A DNA stretch of 64,000 nt from Saccharothrix sp. ALI-22-I (GTDB lineage: Bacteria; Actinomycetota; Actinomycetes; Mycobacteriales; Pseudonocardiaceae), in the NCBI RefSeq assembly GCF_001984175.1, contig NZ_MTQP01000063.1, positions 248,001-312,000 of the forward strand. The letters are read 5' to 3'. The notes under the pieces are model-generated. The model had not been told where the DNA came from, ran no database searches, and saw only the letters and a program-made list of their open reading frames with translations. This document shows, piece by piece, positions 8,839 to 16,321 of the stretch. A program made the translations under genes and the position numbers. How positions within the stretch are numbered: position 1 is the first letter of the stretch; every line of letters begins with the position of its first letter.

Positions 8839-9326
8839 GCTCCCGTGGCCGAGCCGGGACGCACGATCATCAGCACGACGACGGCCGCCCACAGCAGGTT
8901 GTAGATGCCGGCGAGCATCGAGAGCCCGCGCAGCCGCGTGCCGTCGTCCGGCTCGTCGAGGGCGTCACGCTGGCCCGGAGCGATCCGCAGGGCCAGCAGG
9001 GCGCCGGCGGCGGCGGTGAGGACCATGGAGATGGTGATCCAAATTTCGCCCATGCGGCCCTGCGTGGCGGCCAGGACGATCCCGGCGACCGGGACGACGA
9101 TGCCGGCGATGCCGTAGCCCCGGGTGACGCGGTGCAGCGCGCCGGCCACCGCGCGGTTGCGCTCTCCCGGGGCGTCCGGCGACGAGCCGACCGCGGCGCC
9201 GGACGCCCCCACGGGAACGCCTGATGCGACCGGCGCGTAGCGGGGGAACAGGCTCGTCGCGATCGCCGACCCTCCGACGAACACGATGGCGGCCAGTACG
9301 TGCAACGACAGCAACACCTTTTCCAT
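8835..9326 (-). CDS. Four-helix integral membrane protein, unknown function
   Basis: A 163-residue protein with four predicted membrane helices (about residues 5-25, 70-87, 94-112 and 133-155) and one His in helix 1 (LSLHVLAAIVFVGGS). This resembles the small cytochrome-b561-like or DUF2269-like membrane proteins whose His residues may bind haem, but I cannot assign a function. GGAGAG precedes the ATG. A double operator lies 18 bases upstream of the start, and the MarR gene is the next gene upstream on the same strand. Its stop is translationally coupled to the HD-domain gene. Confidence 0.7.
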   Translation of the reverse strand: MEKVLLSLHVLAAIVFVGGSAIATSLFPRYAPVASGVPVGASGAAVGSSPDAPGERNRAVAGALHRVTRGYGIAGIVVPVAGIVLAATQGRMGEIWITISMVLTAAAGALLALRIAPGQRDALDEPDDGTRLRGLSMLAGIYNLLWAAVVVLMIVRPGSATGA

Positions 9327-9344
9327 GATCTCTCCACGCTCGGC

Positions 9345-9396
9345 AACCTTCAGGGTGACTGAAGCCTAGCATCAAGCTTCAGTCACCCTGAAGGTT
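9345..9396 (-). promoter_or_regulatory. Double operator: two 17-bp palindromes forming a 21-bp inverted repeat
   Basis: The arms at 9345-9365 and 9376-9396 are perfect inverted repeats of 21 bp with a 10-base spacer. Each arm itself contains the palindrome CTTCAG-N5-CTGAAG (9348-9364 and 9377-9393), the size of a MarR-dimer site, with centres 29 bp apart. A candidate minus-strand promoter is embedded: -10 TAGGCT at 9368-9363 and -35 TTCAGG at 9392-9387. The site controls the membrane-protein/HD operon, most likely through the adjacent MarR protein. The binding assignment is inference. Confidence 0.7.
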
Positions 9397-9439
9397 TGCG
9401 GAGGAAGATCACCACCCGCGACGCCGTCGTGCGAGCGGG

Positions 9440-9886
9440 TCAGGACGTGGTGGTGCTCCCGAAGGCAGCGCGGACGGCATCGCCCACCTGCCGTTGGATC
9501 GGATCCGAGTCCGGGCCGAACAAGCGGTCGTCGACCTCGGCCACCGCGGCCCTCGCCGACTGGAGCAGACGCGCGCCCTCCGGGGTGACCTCGATGGCGG
9601 AGGCGGAACCGGGGCGGGCGGTGTTGTCGCGGACCAGCCCGGCGCCGACGAGTGCCTTCACCGCCGTGTGCGCGGTCTGCACCGTGGTCCCGGACATCCG
9701 CGCGAGGTCGCTGAACGACACCCCGGGCACGCCGGCGATGTGACCGAGCAGTCCGAGCCGGCTGACCGTGAGGTCGAGTGGTGCGAGAACGGCGTTGAGC
9801 TCGGTCTCGATCCGGCGCGCCAACGTCAACACGACGATGGAGGTGCTGGTCACCGGTGGAGTGGAGCGGCCGTTCTCGTTGGTCAC
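9440..9886 (-). CDS. MarR-family transcriptional regulator
   Basis: A 148-residue protein with the MarR winged-helix layout: an N-terminal dimerisation helix, LTVSRLGLLGHIA, the recognition region SFSDLARMSGTTVQTAHTAVKALVGAGLV (about residues 62-90), a wing (ARPGSASAIEVTPEGARLL) and a C-terminal dimerisation helix. It probably represses the downstream membrane-protein/HD-domain operon through the double operator at 9345-9396. The GTG at 9886 is chosen because the homologous region begins soon after; a longer reading adds a basic, unstructured stretch. A 15-bp palindrome in its own upstream DNA (9933-9947) may mark another regulatory site. No ligand-specific residue can be named. Confidence 0.88.
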   Translation of the reverse strand: MTNENGRSTPPVTSTSIVVLTLARRIETELNAVLAPLDLTVSRLGLLGHIAGVPGVSFSDLARMSGTTVQTAHTAVKALVGAGLVRDNTARPGSASAIEVTPEGARLLQSARAAVAEVDDRLFGPDSDPIQRQVGDAVRAAFGSTTTS

Positions 9887-9932
9887 CCGGTGATTGTCCC
9901 CTACCGCGTCGCCCACCGACCGTCCACGGCGT

Positions 9933-9947
9933 GTGCGCCTGGCGCAC
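9933..9947. promoter_or_regulatory. 15-bp palindrome upstream of the MarR gene
   Basis: GTGCGCC-T-GGCGCAC is a perfect palindrome around one central base, 46 bases upstream of the MarR start. It differs in sequence from the CTTCAG-type operators, so it may bind a different protein or form part of the 3' region of the adjacent pseudogene. Only the symmetry is seen. Confidence 0.3.
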
Positions 9948-9993
9948 CGTTTCCGCAGGCACGCCGGCATTCGACGCGCGGTGAACACCAAGC

Positions 9994-10920
9994 TCAGGCG
10001 GGAGTGTGGACCAGGGCGATGGCGTCGGGGCGGTCGAGGGCGGCGCCGGTGGCGTAGGCGAGGTCGAAGGCAGCGTCGCCCACGTCCGCGCGGAGGCGGT
10101 CGGTCAGGCGGGCCACCTCCGGGTTGCGGGCGTCGGGCGCGCCGCGCAGTTGCTCGGCCGCACCGAGGACCTTGGCCGCGTGCATGGGGTTGCCGTGGTG
10201 GGCGTGCAGGGCCGCCAACGCGACGCCGACCTTGGCCAGCACCGGCATGTCCTTGGACCTCATCGCGTGTTCGGCGGCTTCGGCGAGCATCGTCTCCGCC
10301 GCCGCGCGGCCACCCCGCTCAACGCCTGGGACAACGCGAACCGGTCACCCACCTCCCGCAGACCGGTGACCGCGGTGGTGATGTCGTCACGCGCGCCCCG
10401 CATGTCGCCGTCGTTCTCCCGGACCGCGCCGCGCACCATCCACAGCACCGCCCGCGTCCACGGATCGGGCACGTCCTGCAGCCGGTCGACCGCCTCCAGC
10501 GTCCGCGCGGCGTCGTCGAGGAACAGGCCGAGCATCGGCCGAGCTGTCCGGCCACCCTTTCCACGTCGGCGGACCGGCCCACCAGACTGGTCAACGGCAT
10601 CCGCAGGTTGCCCGCCGCGTCGACCAACGCCGGTCCGCGCCACAACGCCACCGCGTCCGCCGCCAGTCGCCGGGCAGTCATCGGATCACCACCGGCCAAC
10701 GCGATCCTGATCTCGCGGGCGAGCCGGTCGAACCGGAGCGCGTCGACAGCGTCGGCGGGCTTGTCGTCCGGCCACAGCGCGTCGGCCAGTTCCTCGGTGG
10801 TGACGACCCGGCCCGCGGCCACGGCCAGCCGGACCAGCAGCGCACGCACCCTGGCGCCGCCGATCTCCACCGCGGTGCTGTCCGCCGTCACCTCCAGCGG
10901 CCCCAAACCCCCACCCGCAT
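9994..10920 (-). pseudogene. Decayed AfsR/BTAD-type transcriptional regulator
   Basis: The start (ATG at 10920) reads MRVGV and then loses frame; one missing base in GTTTGGGG would restore MRVGVLGPLEVT, the standard opening of AfsR/SARP regulators. The next frame continues through the winged helix (GGARVRALLVRLAVAAGRVVTTEEL...LWPDDKP), then jumps by deletion into the region before the P-loop domain (RMPLTSLVGRSADVERV). After more deletions and frame changes, only helical-repeat fragments and the C-terminal end (GAAEQLRGAPDARNPE) survive. An intact relative would exceed 900 residues. No function is expected. Confidence 0.8.
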
Positions 10921-11091
10921 GCGGTCACTGTGCCACGATCACCCCGAACGGGCTGCGCACGCTCCCGGCCATTTCGTCGAACTCTTCACCCGCCGACCGC
11001 CCGGAAGTCCTCAGGAGCGCTCCCCCGACGAACACTCTCGGTGTCCCCCGACCCCTGGAACGGCTGGCGGTGACAAAAAACTTGCACGGTT

Positions 11092-11109
11092 TTCCGCAAT
11101 ATTGCGGAA
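11092..11109. promoter_or_regulatory. 18-bp perfect palindrome in a 377-bp intergenic region
   Basis: TTCCGCAATATTGCGGAA lies in the gene-free stretch 10921-11305, just after an A-rich run, about 200 bases upstream of the TPR-Crp gene and at the head of the decayed AfsR-like gene. It looks like a dimer-binding operator. A 72-codon minus-strand reading (10925-11143) spans it but has no recognisable relatives and I do not call it a gene. I see nothing else clear in this stretch. Confidence 0.45.
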
Positions 11110-11305
11110 GCGTTCGGACATCCGACCATTCGACCCGTAACAATGTCAGGCATGCGCGCTAACGAATACCCCGAGCAACCGATAACGCCGCTATGGACGA
11201 GGATTCCACTCCGGCGGAACGAGTGCGCGCGCCCGAACGCCGGAACACGGCGTCCGAACGTGTGAACCGCGCCGACGCAGACCGAGCAACCACCTGGGGT
11301 GCCGG

Positions 11306-13105
11306 ATGAACCGAATGGTCGAACTCGAAGCAGTCCTGTCCCGGTCCGCCCCGGACCGGCAGGCGGCACGGCGCCTCGCCGTGGACTTGGCGCGCTCGCT
11401 GGACGCGCTGAGCGCGCGCCGGGACGTGGACAGACTGCTGCGCTGTGCCTCCGCGCTGACCCGGATCGGCTCAGCCGACGCCGCGGACGCGCTGCTGATC
11501 GCCATGCTCGCCCTGGTGGACCCGACCGGTCCGGAAGCGGCGAGGGTGCGCGACCAGCAGGCGCTGGCGTCCGTGGCCCGCGGTCGGCGGGACCCGAGCA
11601 TCGTCGCGTCGCGTCACGCGCGGCGCAGGGCGCCGGGCACGGCGTTCGGCCGGGGTGCTCCCCTGCGCCAGGTGGTCGGTGACTTCCTCGACCCGCTGCC
11701 GGTGCCCGACCCGGTCGCGGTGGGCTCGGTCGCGGTGGCCTTCGAACCGGTGAAACCGACCGAGACCGGCGCGCTGGAACTGGCATTACAGCGCAACGCG
11801 GCCGTGCTCGGCTCGAACCACCCGCAGACGTGCGTGCTGCGGCTGAACCTGACGTGCGCGCGGTTCCGGATCGCCCGCGACCACGGTGACGCCGAGGAGG
11901 TCGCCGAGGCGTTGGCCGACCTGCGGGACGCGACCGACCGGGCGTTGAGCTCGCTGGGCACGCATCACCCCCGGGCGCTGGTCGCGCAGGCCAACCTGGC
12001 GTCGGCGGAGTTCGAGCTGGCCAGGGTGCGCCGGTCCGCCGAACGGGCCCGGCTGGCACTGCCCAGCCTGCGCTCGGCCGCCGACCGCACCGCCACCAGG
12101 CTGGGCGCGGACCACCCGCACGCGGTGATCGCGACGTCCAACCTGGCGTCCGCGGAACTGGAGCTGGCGCACCTCGAAGGCACCCGCGGACAGGCGCAAC
12201 GCCTGCTCGACGTGGTGCGCGACGCGTCGATGCGGTCGGTGTCGGCGCTGGGCCCCGACCACCCGGCCGTGCTGGCGCTGGACGAGCAGCGGCGGGCGTG
12301 CGAGGCGCTGCTGTCCGGTGTGGGGCCCGACCCGTCGTTCGAGCGCGGCTACGCGTCGTTCGCCGACGCGGGCCGGTCGCTGGCCACGGCGAAGTCGACC
12401 ACGCCCGCCGTGCGGCAGAGCATCGCGATGGCGGAGTGGCCGCCGGGCACCCTGCTCGCCCGGCTGCGCGAGAGCAGCCGGCAGGAGCTGCTGACCCTGG
12501 GCACCACGGTCCGCTACGCCGCCGACCGGGAGATCATCGTCCAGGACTCCTCCGACACGCACGCCTTCCTGCTGCTCGAAGGCGTGGTGAAGGTGCTGGT
12601 CAACGACGCCAGTGGAGACACCGCCGTCCTCACCGTGCGGGTCGCGGGAGACCTGATCGGCGAGCTCGCCTCACTGGACCACAAGCCGCGTTCGGCCACG
12701 GTCGTGACCTGTGGTGACGTCACCGCGAAGCTGATCACCAGCGCCGAACTGCACGGGTTCCTGCACCGCCGCAACGACGGGTTCGTCGAGCTGATCGGGG
12801 TGATCGACGACCAGCTGCGGTGGGCGAACCGGCGGCGGCGCGACTTCCTGTCCCACACCGCCGCCGAGCGGGTGGCGCGGGTGCTGGCCGAGCTGGTCGG
12901 CGCGCACGGCAGGCAGGAAGTCGGCGGCTGGGTGCTGGGCATCCCGCTGACCAAGGTGGAGCTGGCGTCGATCGCCGGGATGAAGCCGCGCACGGCCGAG
13001 AAGGCGTTCGCCGACCTGCGCAAGGCGGGTGTGGTGGTGAGCCACCTGCGGCGGGACGTGGTCGTACCCGACCTGGACGCGCTGCGGAGGTTCGCGCGCT
13101 TGTGA
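11306..13105 (+). CDS. TPR-Crp/Fnr fusion transcriptional regulator
   Basis: A 599-residue protein. Residues about 150-340 carry at least four repeats of the kinesin-light-chain TPR type (LG-x2-HP-x-[TAV]-x5-NL-[TA]): LGSNHPQT, LGTHHPRA, LGADHPHA and LGPDHPAV. Residues about 380-490 form a cyclic-nucleotide-binding fold (VRYAADREIIVQ...GVVKVLVNDASGDTAVLTVR...IGELASLD). Residues about 510-595 form a Crp winged helix (LTKVELASIAGMKPRTAEKAFADLRKAGVV). Crp proteins are normally about 220-230 residues, so the 370-residue TPR extension is unusual and may bind a partner protein. Whether it binds a nucleotide is not clear, because the usual phosphate-binding Arg-Ser is not obvious. The gene has a long upstream region with an 18-bp palindrome. 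Confidence 0.85.
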   Translation: MNRMVELEAVLSRSAPDRQAARRLAVDLARSLDALSARRDVDRLLRCASALTRIGSADAADALLIAMLALVDPTGPEAARVRDQQALASVARGRRDPSIVASRHARRRAPGTAFGRGAPLRQVVGDFLDPLPVPDPVAVGSVAVAFEPVKPTETGALELALQRNAAVLGSNHPQTCVLRLNLTCARFRIARDHGDAEEVAEALADLRDATDRALSSLGTHHPRALVAQANLASAEFELARVRRSAERARLALPSLRSAADRTATRLGADHPHAVIATSNLASAELELAHLEGTRGQAQRLLDVVRDASMRSVSALGPDHPAVLALDEQRRACEALLSGVGPDPSFERGYASFADAGRSLATAKSTTPAVRQSIAMAEWPPGTLLARLRESSRQELLTLGTTVRYAADREIIVQDSSDTHAFLLLEGVVKVLVNDASGDTAVLTVRVAGDLIGELASLDHKPRSATVVTCGDVTAKLITSAELHGFLHRRNDGFVELIGVIDDQLRWANRRRRDFLSHTAAERVARVLAELVGAHGRQEVGGWVLGIPLTKVELASIAGMKPRTAEKAFADLRKAGVVVSHLRRDVVVPDLDALRRFARL

Positions 13106-13291
13106 TCAACCGCGCGTTCTGATCGGCGGCGCGTTCTGATCGTCGCGGTCACATCGGTGGCGTCCGGTCCGCCGGGGTGGGTGACGGACGCGAACGTGCG
13201 GACCTCGCGGCGGACATGTCGGCGGCGCCCGGTTCGGACCGGTTGGTGGGGTCGGCGATGGCCGTGATGACCACCGCCGTGCGCCCCGCGC

Positions 13292-14515
13292 TTATCCGGT
13301 GAACCACCCGTCGATCAAGGGGTTGCGGAATTTGCCGGTGGGGTCGAGTCCGGCGCGCAGTTCGGCGAACCGGGCCCAGTTCTCGTACCGCTCGCCGGGG
13401 TCCGCGATTTCGAACAACTTGCCCCAGTGCGGGCGCGGGCGCCACGGGCTGAGCGCGTCCTCGATCTTGCGGAGCACCGTGCGCACGGCGGTGTCGTCCG
13501 GCTGCCAGGTGAAGTGGAAGGCGACGCTCGGCCGGCCGTGCACCGGGCTCAGCCACTGCGTGTCGGCCGCGACCGTGCGGACCTCGGAGGTCAGCAGCAC
13601 GGGCGTGATCTCGGCGGCCAGGTCGTTCAACGCGGTCAGCGCCTCGGCCGCGTGCTCACGGGCCACGAAGTACTCGGACTGGAGTTCGGCGCCGACGCTC
13701 GGCGTGAAGTCGGCGCGGAAGTGCGGCAGCCGTTCGTGCCACGGGCCGGGCACGCCGAGCTGGGTCGTGCAGTGCAGGGCGGGCTGACCGGGCACGGGGT
13801 GGCGCGGCTCGGTGGCCGGCATCGCTCCCGTCCAGGTCAGGTCGTTCTCGGGGTCGGTCGTGCGGCGCTTGGCGAACACGTGCGCGACGCCCTGCCAGGT
13901 GGTGAAGGCGCTGACGCTGTAGGCACTGGCGAAGATCGTGTCGACGTTCGCGACCAGGGCGTCGAACGGCATGTTGTCGTAGATCCGCTGCTCGACCTCG
14001 AAGGTCGGCACGACGTCCAGCTCCACCGCCACCACCACGCCGAGCGACCCGAACGCCACCACGGCCCCGTCGAACCCGGCGTCCGCCCTGCTCAGGGTGG
14101 TGATGCCGCCGTCGGCGGTGACGAGGTCGAGCGACCGGACCAGACTCGCGAGGGACGGGACGTCGTTGCCCGAGCCGTGGGTGGCGGTCGCGCACGCGCC
14201 GGTGATGGTGATGTGCGGCAACGACGGCATGGCGGGCAGCGCGAGCCCGGCGTCGTGCAGCAGCTCCGCGAGCCGCGCCAACCGCATCCCGGCGCCGACC
14301 CGCACCGACCCGGTGCGGACCTCGAACACCTCGGGCATCCGGTCGAGGTTGATCAGCGTGCCGGCGGTGTCGGCGATCGTGCTGAACGAGTGGCCGGCAC
14401 CGACCACGTGCGCCGACTCGGCCGCCTTGACCACGTCCCGGACCTCCTCGACCGAGGTCGGCTGCACGGTCCGTGCGGCGGAGAAGGTGAAGTTGCCTGC
14501 CCAGTTGGTGCTCAC
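13292..14515 (-). CDS. FAD-linked alditol oxidase / sugar-lactone oxidase family protein
   Basis: A 407-residue flavoprotein of the VAO fold. GAGHSF near residue 40 carries the His that bonds covalently to FAD in alditol oxidase and gulonolactone oxidase. ITITGACATATHGSG (about residue 103) is the second FAD-binding segment. The C-terminal half is the ALO-type substrate domain ending in HWGKLFE and GKFRNPLIDGWF. The length is close to Streptomyces alditol oxidase (about 418). It should oxidise a polyol or sugar lactone with O2, giving H2O2. The protein has no signal peptide and is probably cytoplasmic. It faces the PQQ-propeller gene divergently across 111 bases. Confidence 0.83.
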   Translation of the reverse strand: MSTNWAGNFTFSAARTVQPTSVEEVRDVVKAAESAHVVGAGHSFSTIADTAGTLINLDRMPEVFEVRTGSVRVGAGMRLARLAELLHDAGLALPAMPSLPHITITGACATATHGSGNDVPSLASLVRSLDLVTADGGITTLSRADAGFDGAVVAFGSLGVVVAVELDVVPTFEVEQRIYDNMPFDALVANVDTIFASAYSVSAFTTWQGVAHVFAKRRTTDPENDLTWTGAMPATEPRHPVPGQPALHCTTQLGVPGPWHERLPHFRADFTPSVGAELQSEYFVAREHAAEALTALNDLAAEITPVLLTSEVRTVAADTQWLSPVHGRPSVAFHFTWQPDDTAVRTVLRKIEDALSPWRPRPHWGKLFEIADPGERYENWARFAELRAGLDPTGKFRNPLIDGWFTG

Positions 14516-14626
14516 CGGCCAGATTCTGCCCCATCACCACCTGGCTCCTTCCCGACCAGGGCTCGTCGTGGGCACGGGAGGGAACGGATCAGCCGCGCTT
14601 CTCGTCCCACGCCGGGAGGTGCCGTG

Positions 14627-16321
14627 ATGCTGCGCTACATGATGTTGGTCGGGGCGTTGTGCGCCGGGTGCGCGCCGTTTCTGTCCGGTGGGGTGCCCCG
14701 GCCGGACGTGGACGTCACGGTGATCGGGTTGGCGGTGGGTGTCGTCGGCGCAGCGGCACTGGCTCTGGGAAGTCAGCGGTCGATGCGAGTGTTTGCAGGT
14801 CTCTTGGGCACCGGCTTGGCAGCGGTGGTGTGGTGGCTGCTGGTGTCGGACCTGCTCACCGGCTTGACCGGGGACGACTTGCCGGTGCTGGCGGTGGGGT
14901 CGCTCGCCGTCGCGGCGGGAGCGATCAGTTTGGCCGAATGGCGGACACACCCCGCCGAGGACACGGCAGAACGGCGGACCCTGCCGGATGACGGCGAGGC
15001 AGGGCAACAGGCACAACCAGCCGAGAGCGCGACAGAGCAAGCCCAGCAGACGGCAGACGCGGCCGACAGACCGGCGCGACCGAACGGGTGGCGGGTGCGG
15101 CCGGTCGGGGTTGTGGCGGCGGTCGTAGTCGTGGTCGCGGCGGTCTTCGCGCCGGTGGTGGCTGGGGCGGTGATCGTCCGGTCGAAGACGTTGGATTCAC
15201 GGGGTTTCACGCCGGAGGCGGTGGTGGAGCGGCCTGGTGGTCGGCAGTGGTCGTGGCAGCCGGCCGCTGAAGTGGTCGATGTCGTGCCGTCCGGGCACGG
15301 GGTCGCGGTGGCGATGCATGACGGGTCGCTGGTGGCGTTGGACGGTACCGACGGGTGGGTGGCGTGGCGGTACGCGCGGCCCGGCGCGCGGGTGGGAGCA
15401 GTGGTCGCGACGCTGGACCGGCGGGCCGTGGTCGCGGCTTTCGGCTCGTCGCGCAACACCAAGGCGATGTCGGTGGTCGTGCTGGATGCCGAGACCGGGG
15501 CACCTCGGTTCGAGTTGGTGGTCCGGTCGGTGTTGGTGGAGGTCGGTGAGCTGATGCCGGGCACGCAGACCCTGGCCTTGCGCGACGACGACGTGATCAC
15601 CGGGTACGACCTGGTCAGCGGCGAGGTGAAGTGGCGGTGGTCGCCCCCGGCGGGGTGCACTTCACGGTTCAGCGGCACCGCGCGGGGTCGTACGACGGTG
15701 CTCGCGCCCGTGGAGTGCCCGACCTGGCTGGGTGTCGTGGCGCTGGACGAGGTGACCGGCCAGGAGCGGTGGCGGCACGAGATCCCGCTCGGTCCGGCCG
15801 ACGGCGAGCGGCAGGACGTGCTGGTGCGCGCCACACGGGATGGTTCCGTCATGTCGCTGCGGGTGGTCGCCACGCGAGCCGTACCGGGCTCGGTGGTCAA
15901 CGGTTTGCTGGACGCCGGGACGGGCCGGGTGCTGATCCGACCGGACCGACCCTCGACCGTGCGCGCCGACCTGGGTGTCACGCCGCTGTTGGAGGAGCAG
16001 GAAGGCGCGCGGGTCACCGCTGTCCACGCGATCGACCCGGCCACCGGCGTCACCACGCCACTCGCCGTCGACGTCTGTCCGGCGCGCGCGGCCGACACCA
16101 CGACGAGCACCACCTATCTGCGCGCATGCGAGGACAACGGCCGGGAGCTGACCGTGGTGACGCAGTCCTTGGACGGCTCACCCCCCACGTCCACCTCGGT
16201 CCGTTTGGACGGCTCGGGCCTGCTGCCGGAGGTCCGTCTGGTCGCCGCCCCCGGCGCGATCGTGGTCACCCGCACGGCGTCCGGCGGCACCCCGGCCCCG
16301 GTGGTCGGTCTGACGGGTTGA
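14627..16321 (+). CDS. Membrane protein with extracytoplasmic PQQ-type beta-propeller
   Basis: A 564-residue protein. About four hydrophobic helices span residues 1-105, a Glu/Gln/Ala-rich cytoplasmic linker follows, and one more helix (about residues 162-185) precedes the outer domain. The outer domain has repeated blades of the PQQ/BamB kind: HDGSLVALDGTDGWVAWRY, VLDAETGAPRF, GYDLVSGEVKWRW and ALDEVTGQERWRH. Such propellers usually scaffold protein contacts rather than bind PQQ here. GGGAGGT lies at a good distance before the ATG at 14627; GTG at 14624 is an alternative. The last 144 bases overlap the 3' end of the opposing lyase gene. Confidence 0.75.
   Translation: MLRYMMLVGALCAGCAPFLSGGVPRPDVDVTVIGLAVGVVGAAALALGSQRSMRVFAGLLGTGLAAVVWWLLVSDLLTGLTGDDLPVLAVGSLAVAAGAISLAEWRTHPAEDTAERRTLPDDGEAGQQAQPAESATEQAQQTADAADRPARPNGWRVRPVGVVAAVVVVVAAVFAPVVAGAVIVRSKTLDSRGFTPEAVVERPGGRQWSWQPAAEVVDVVPSGHGVAVAMHDGSLVALDGTDGWVAWRYARPGARVGAVVATLDRRAVVAAFGSSRNTKAMSVVVLDAETGAPRFELVVRSVLVEVGELMPGTQTLALRDDDVITGYDLVSGEVKWRWSPPAGCTSRFSGTARGRTTVLAPVECPTWLGVVALDEVTGQERWRHEIPLGPADGERQDVLVRATRDGSVMSLRVVATRAVPGSVVNGLLDAGTGRVLIRPDRPSTVRADLGVTPLLEEQEGARVTAVHAIDPATGVTTPLAVDVCPARAADTTTSTTYLRACEDNGRELTVVTQSLDGSPPTSTSVRLDGSGLLPEVRLVAAPGAIVVTRTASGGTPAPVVGLTG

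Noticed and set aside
9933-9947. GTGCGCC-T-GGCGCAC as a second MarR operator
   Set aside because: It differs from the CTTCAG-type sites, so I list it only as a palindrome and do not assign it to MarR.
10925-11143. 72-codon minus-strand reading frame upstream of the TPR-Crp gene
   Set aside because: No ribosome site, no recognisable family, and it spans a palindrome and an A-rich run typical of regulatory DNA.
13427-14626. Long plus-strand reading frame in front of the PQQ-propeller gene
   Set aside because: It is the antisense of the alditol-oxidase-like gene; the protein is Arg/Gly/Val-rich and resembles nothing.
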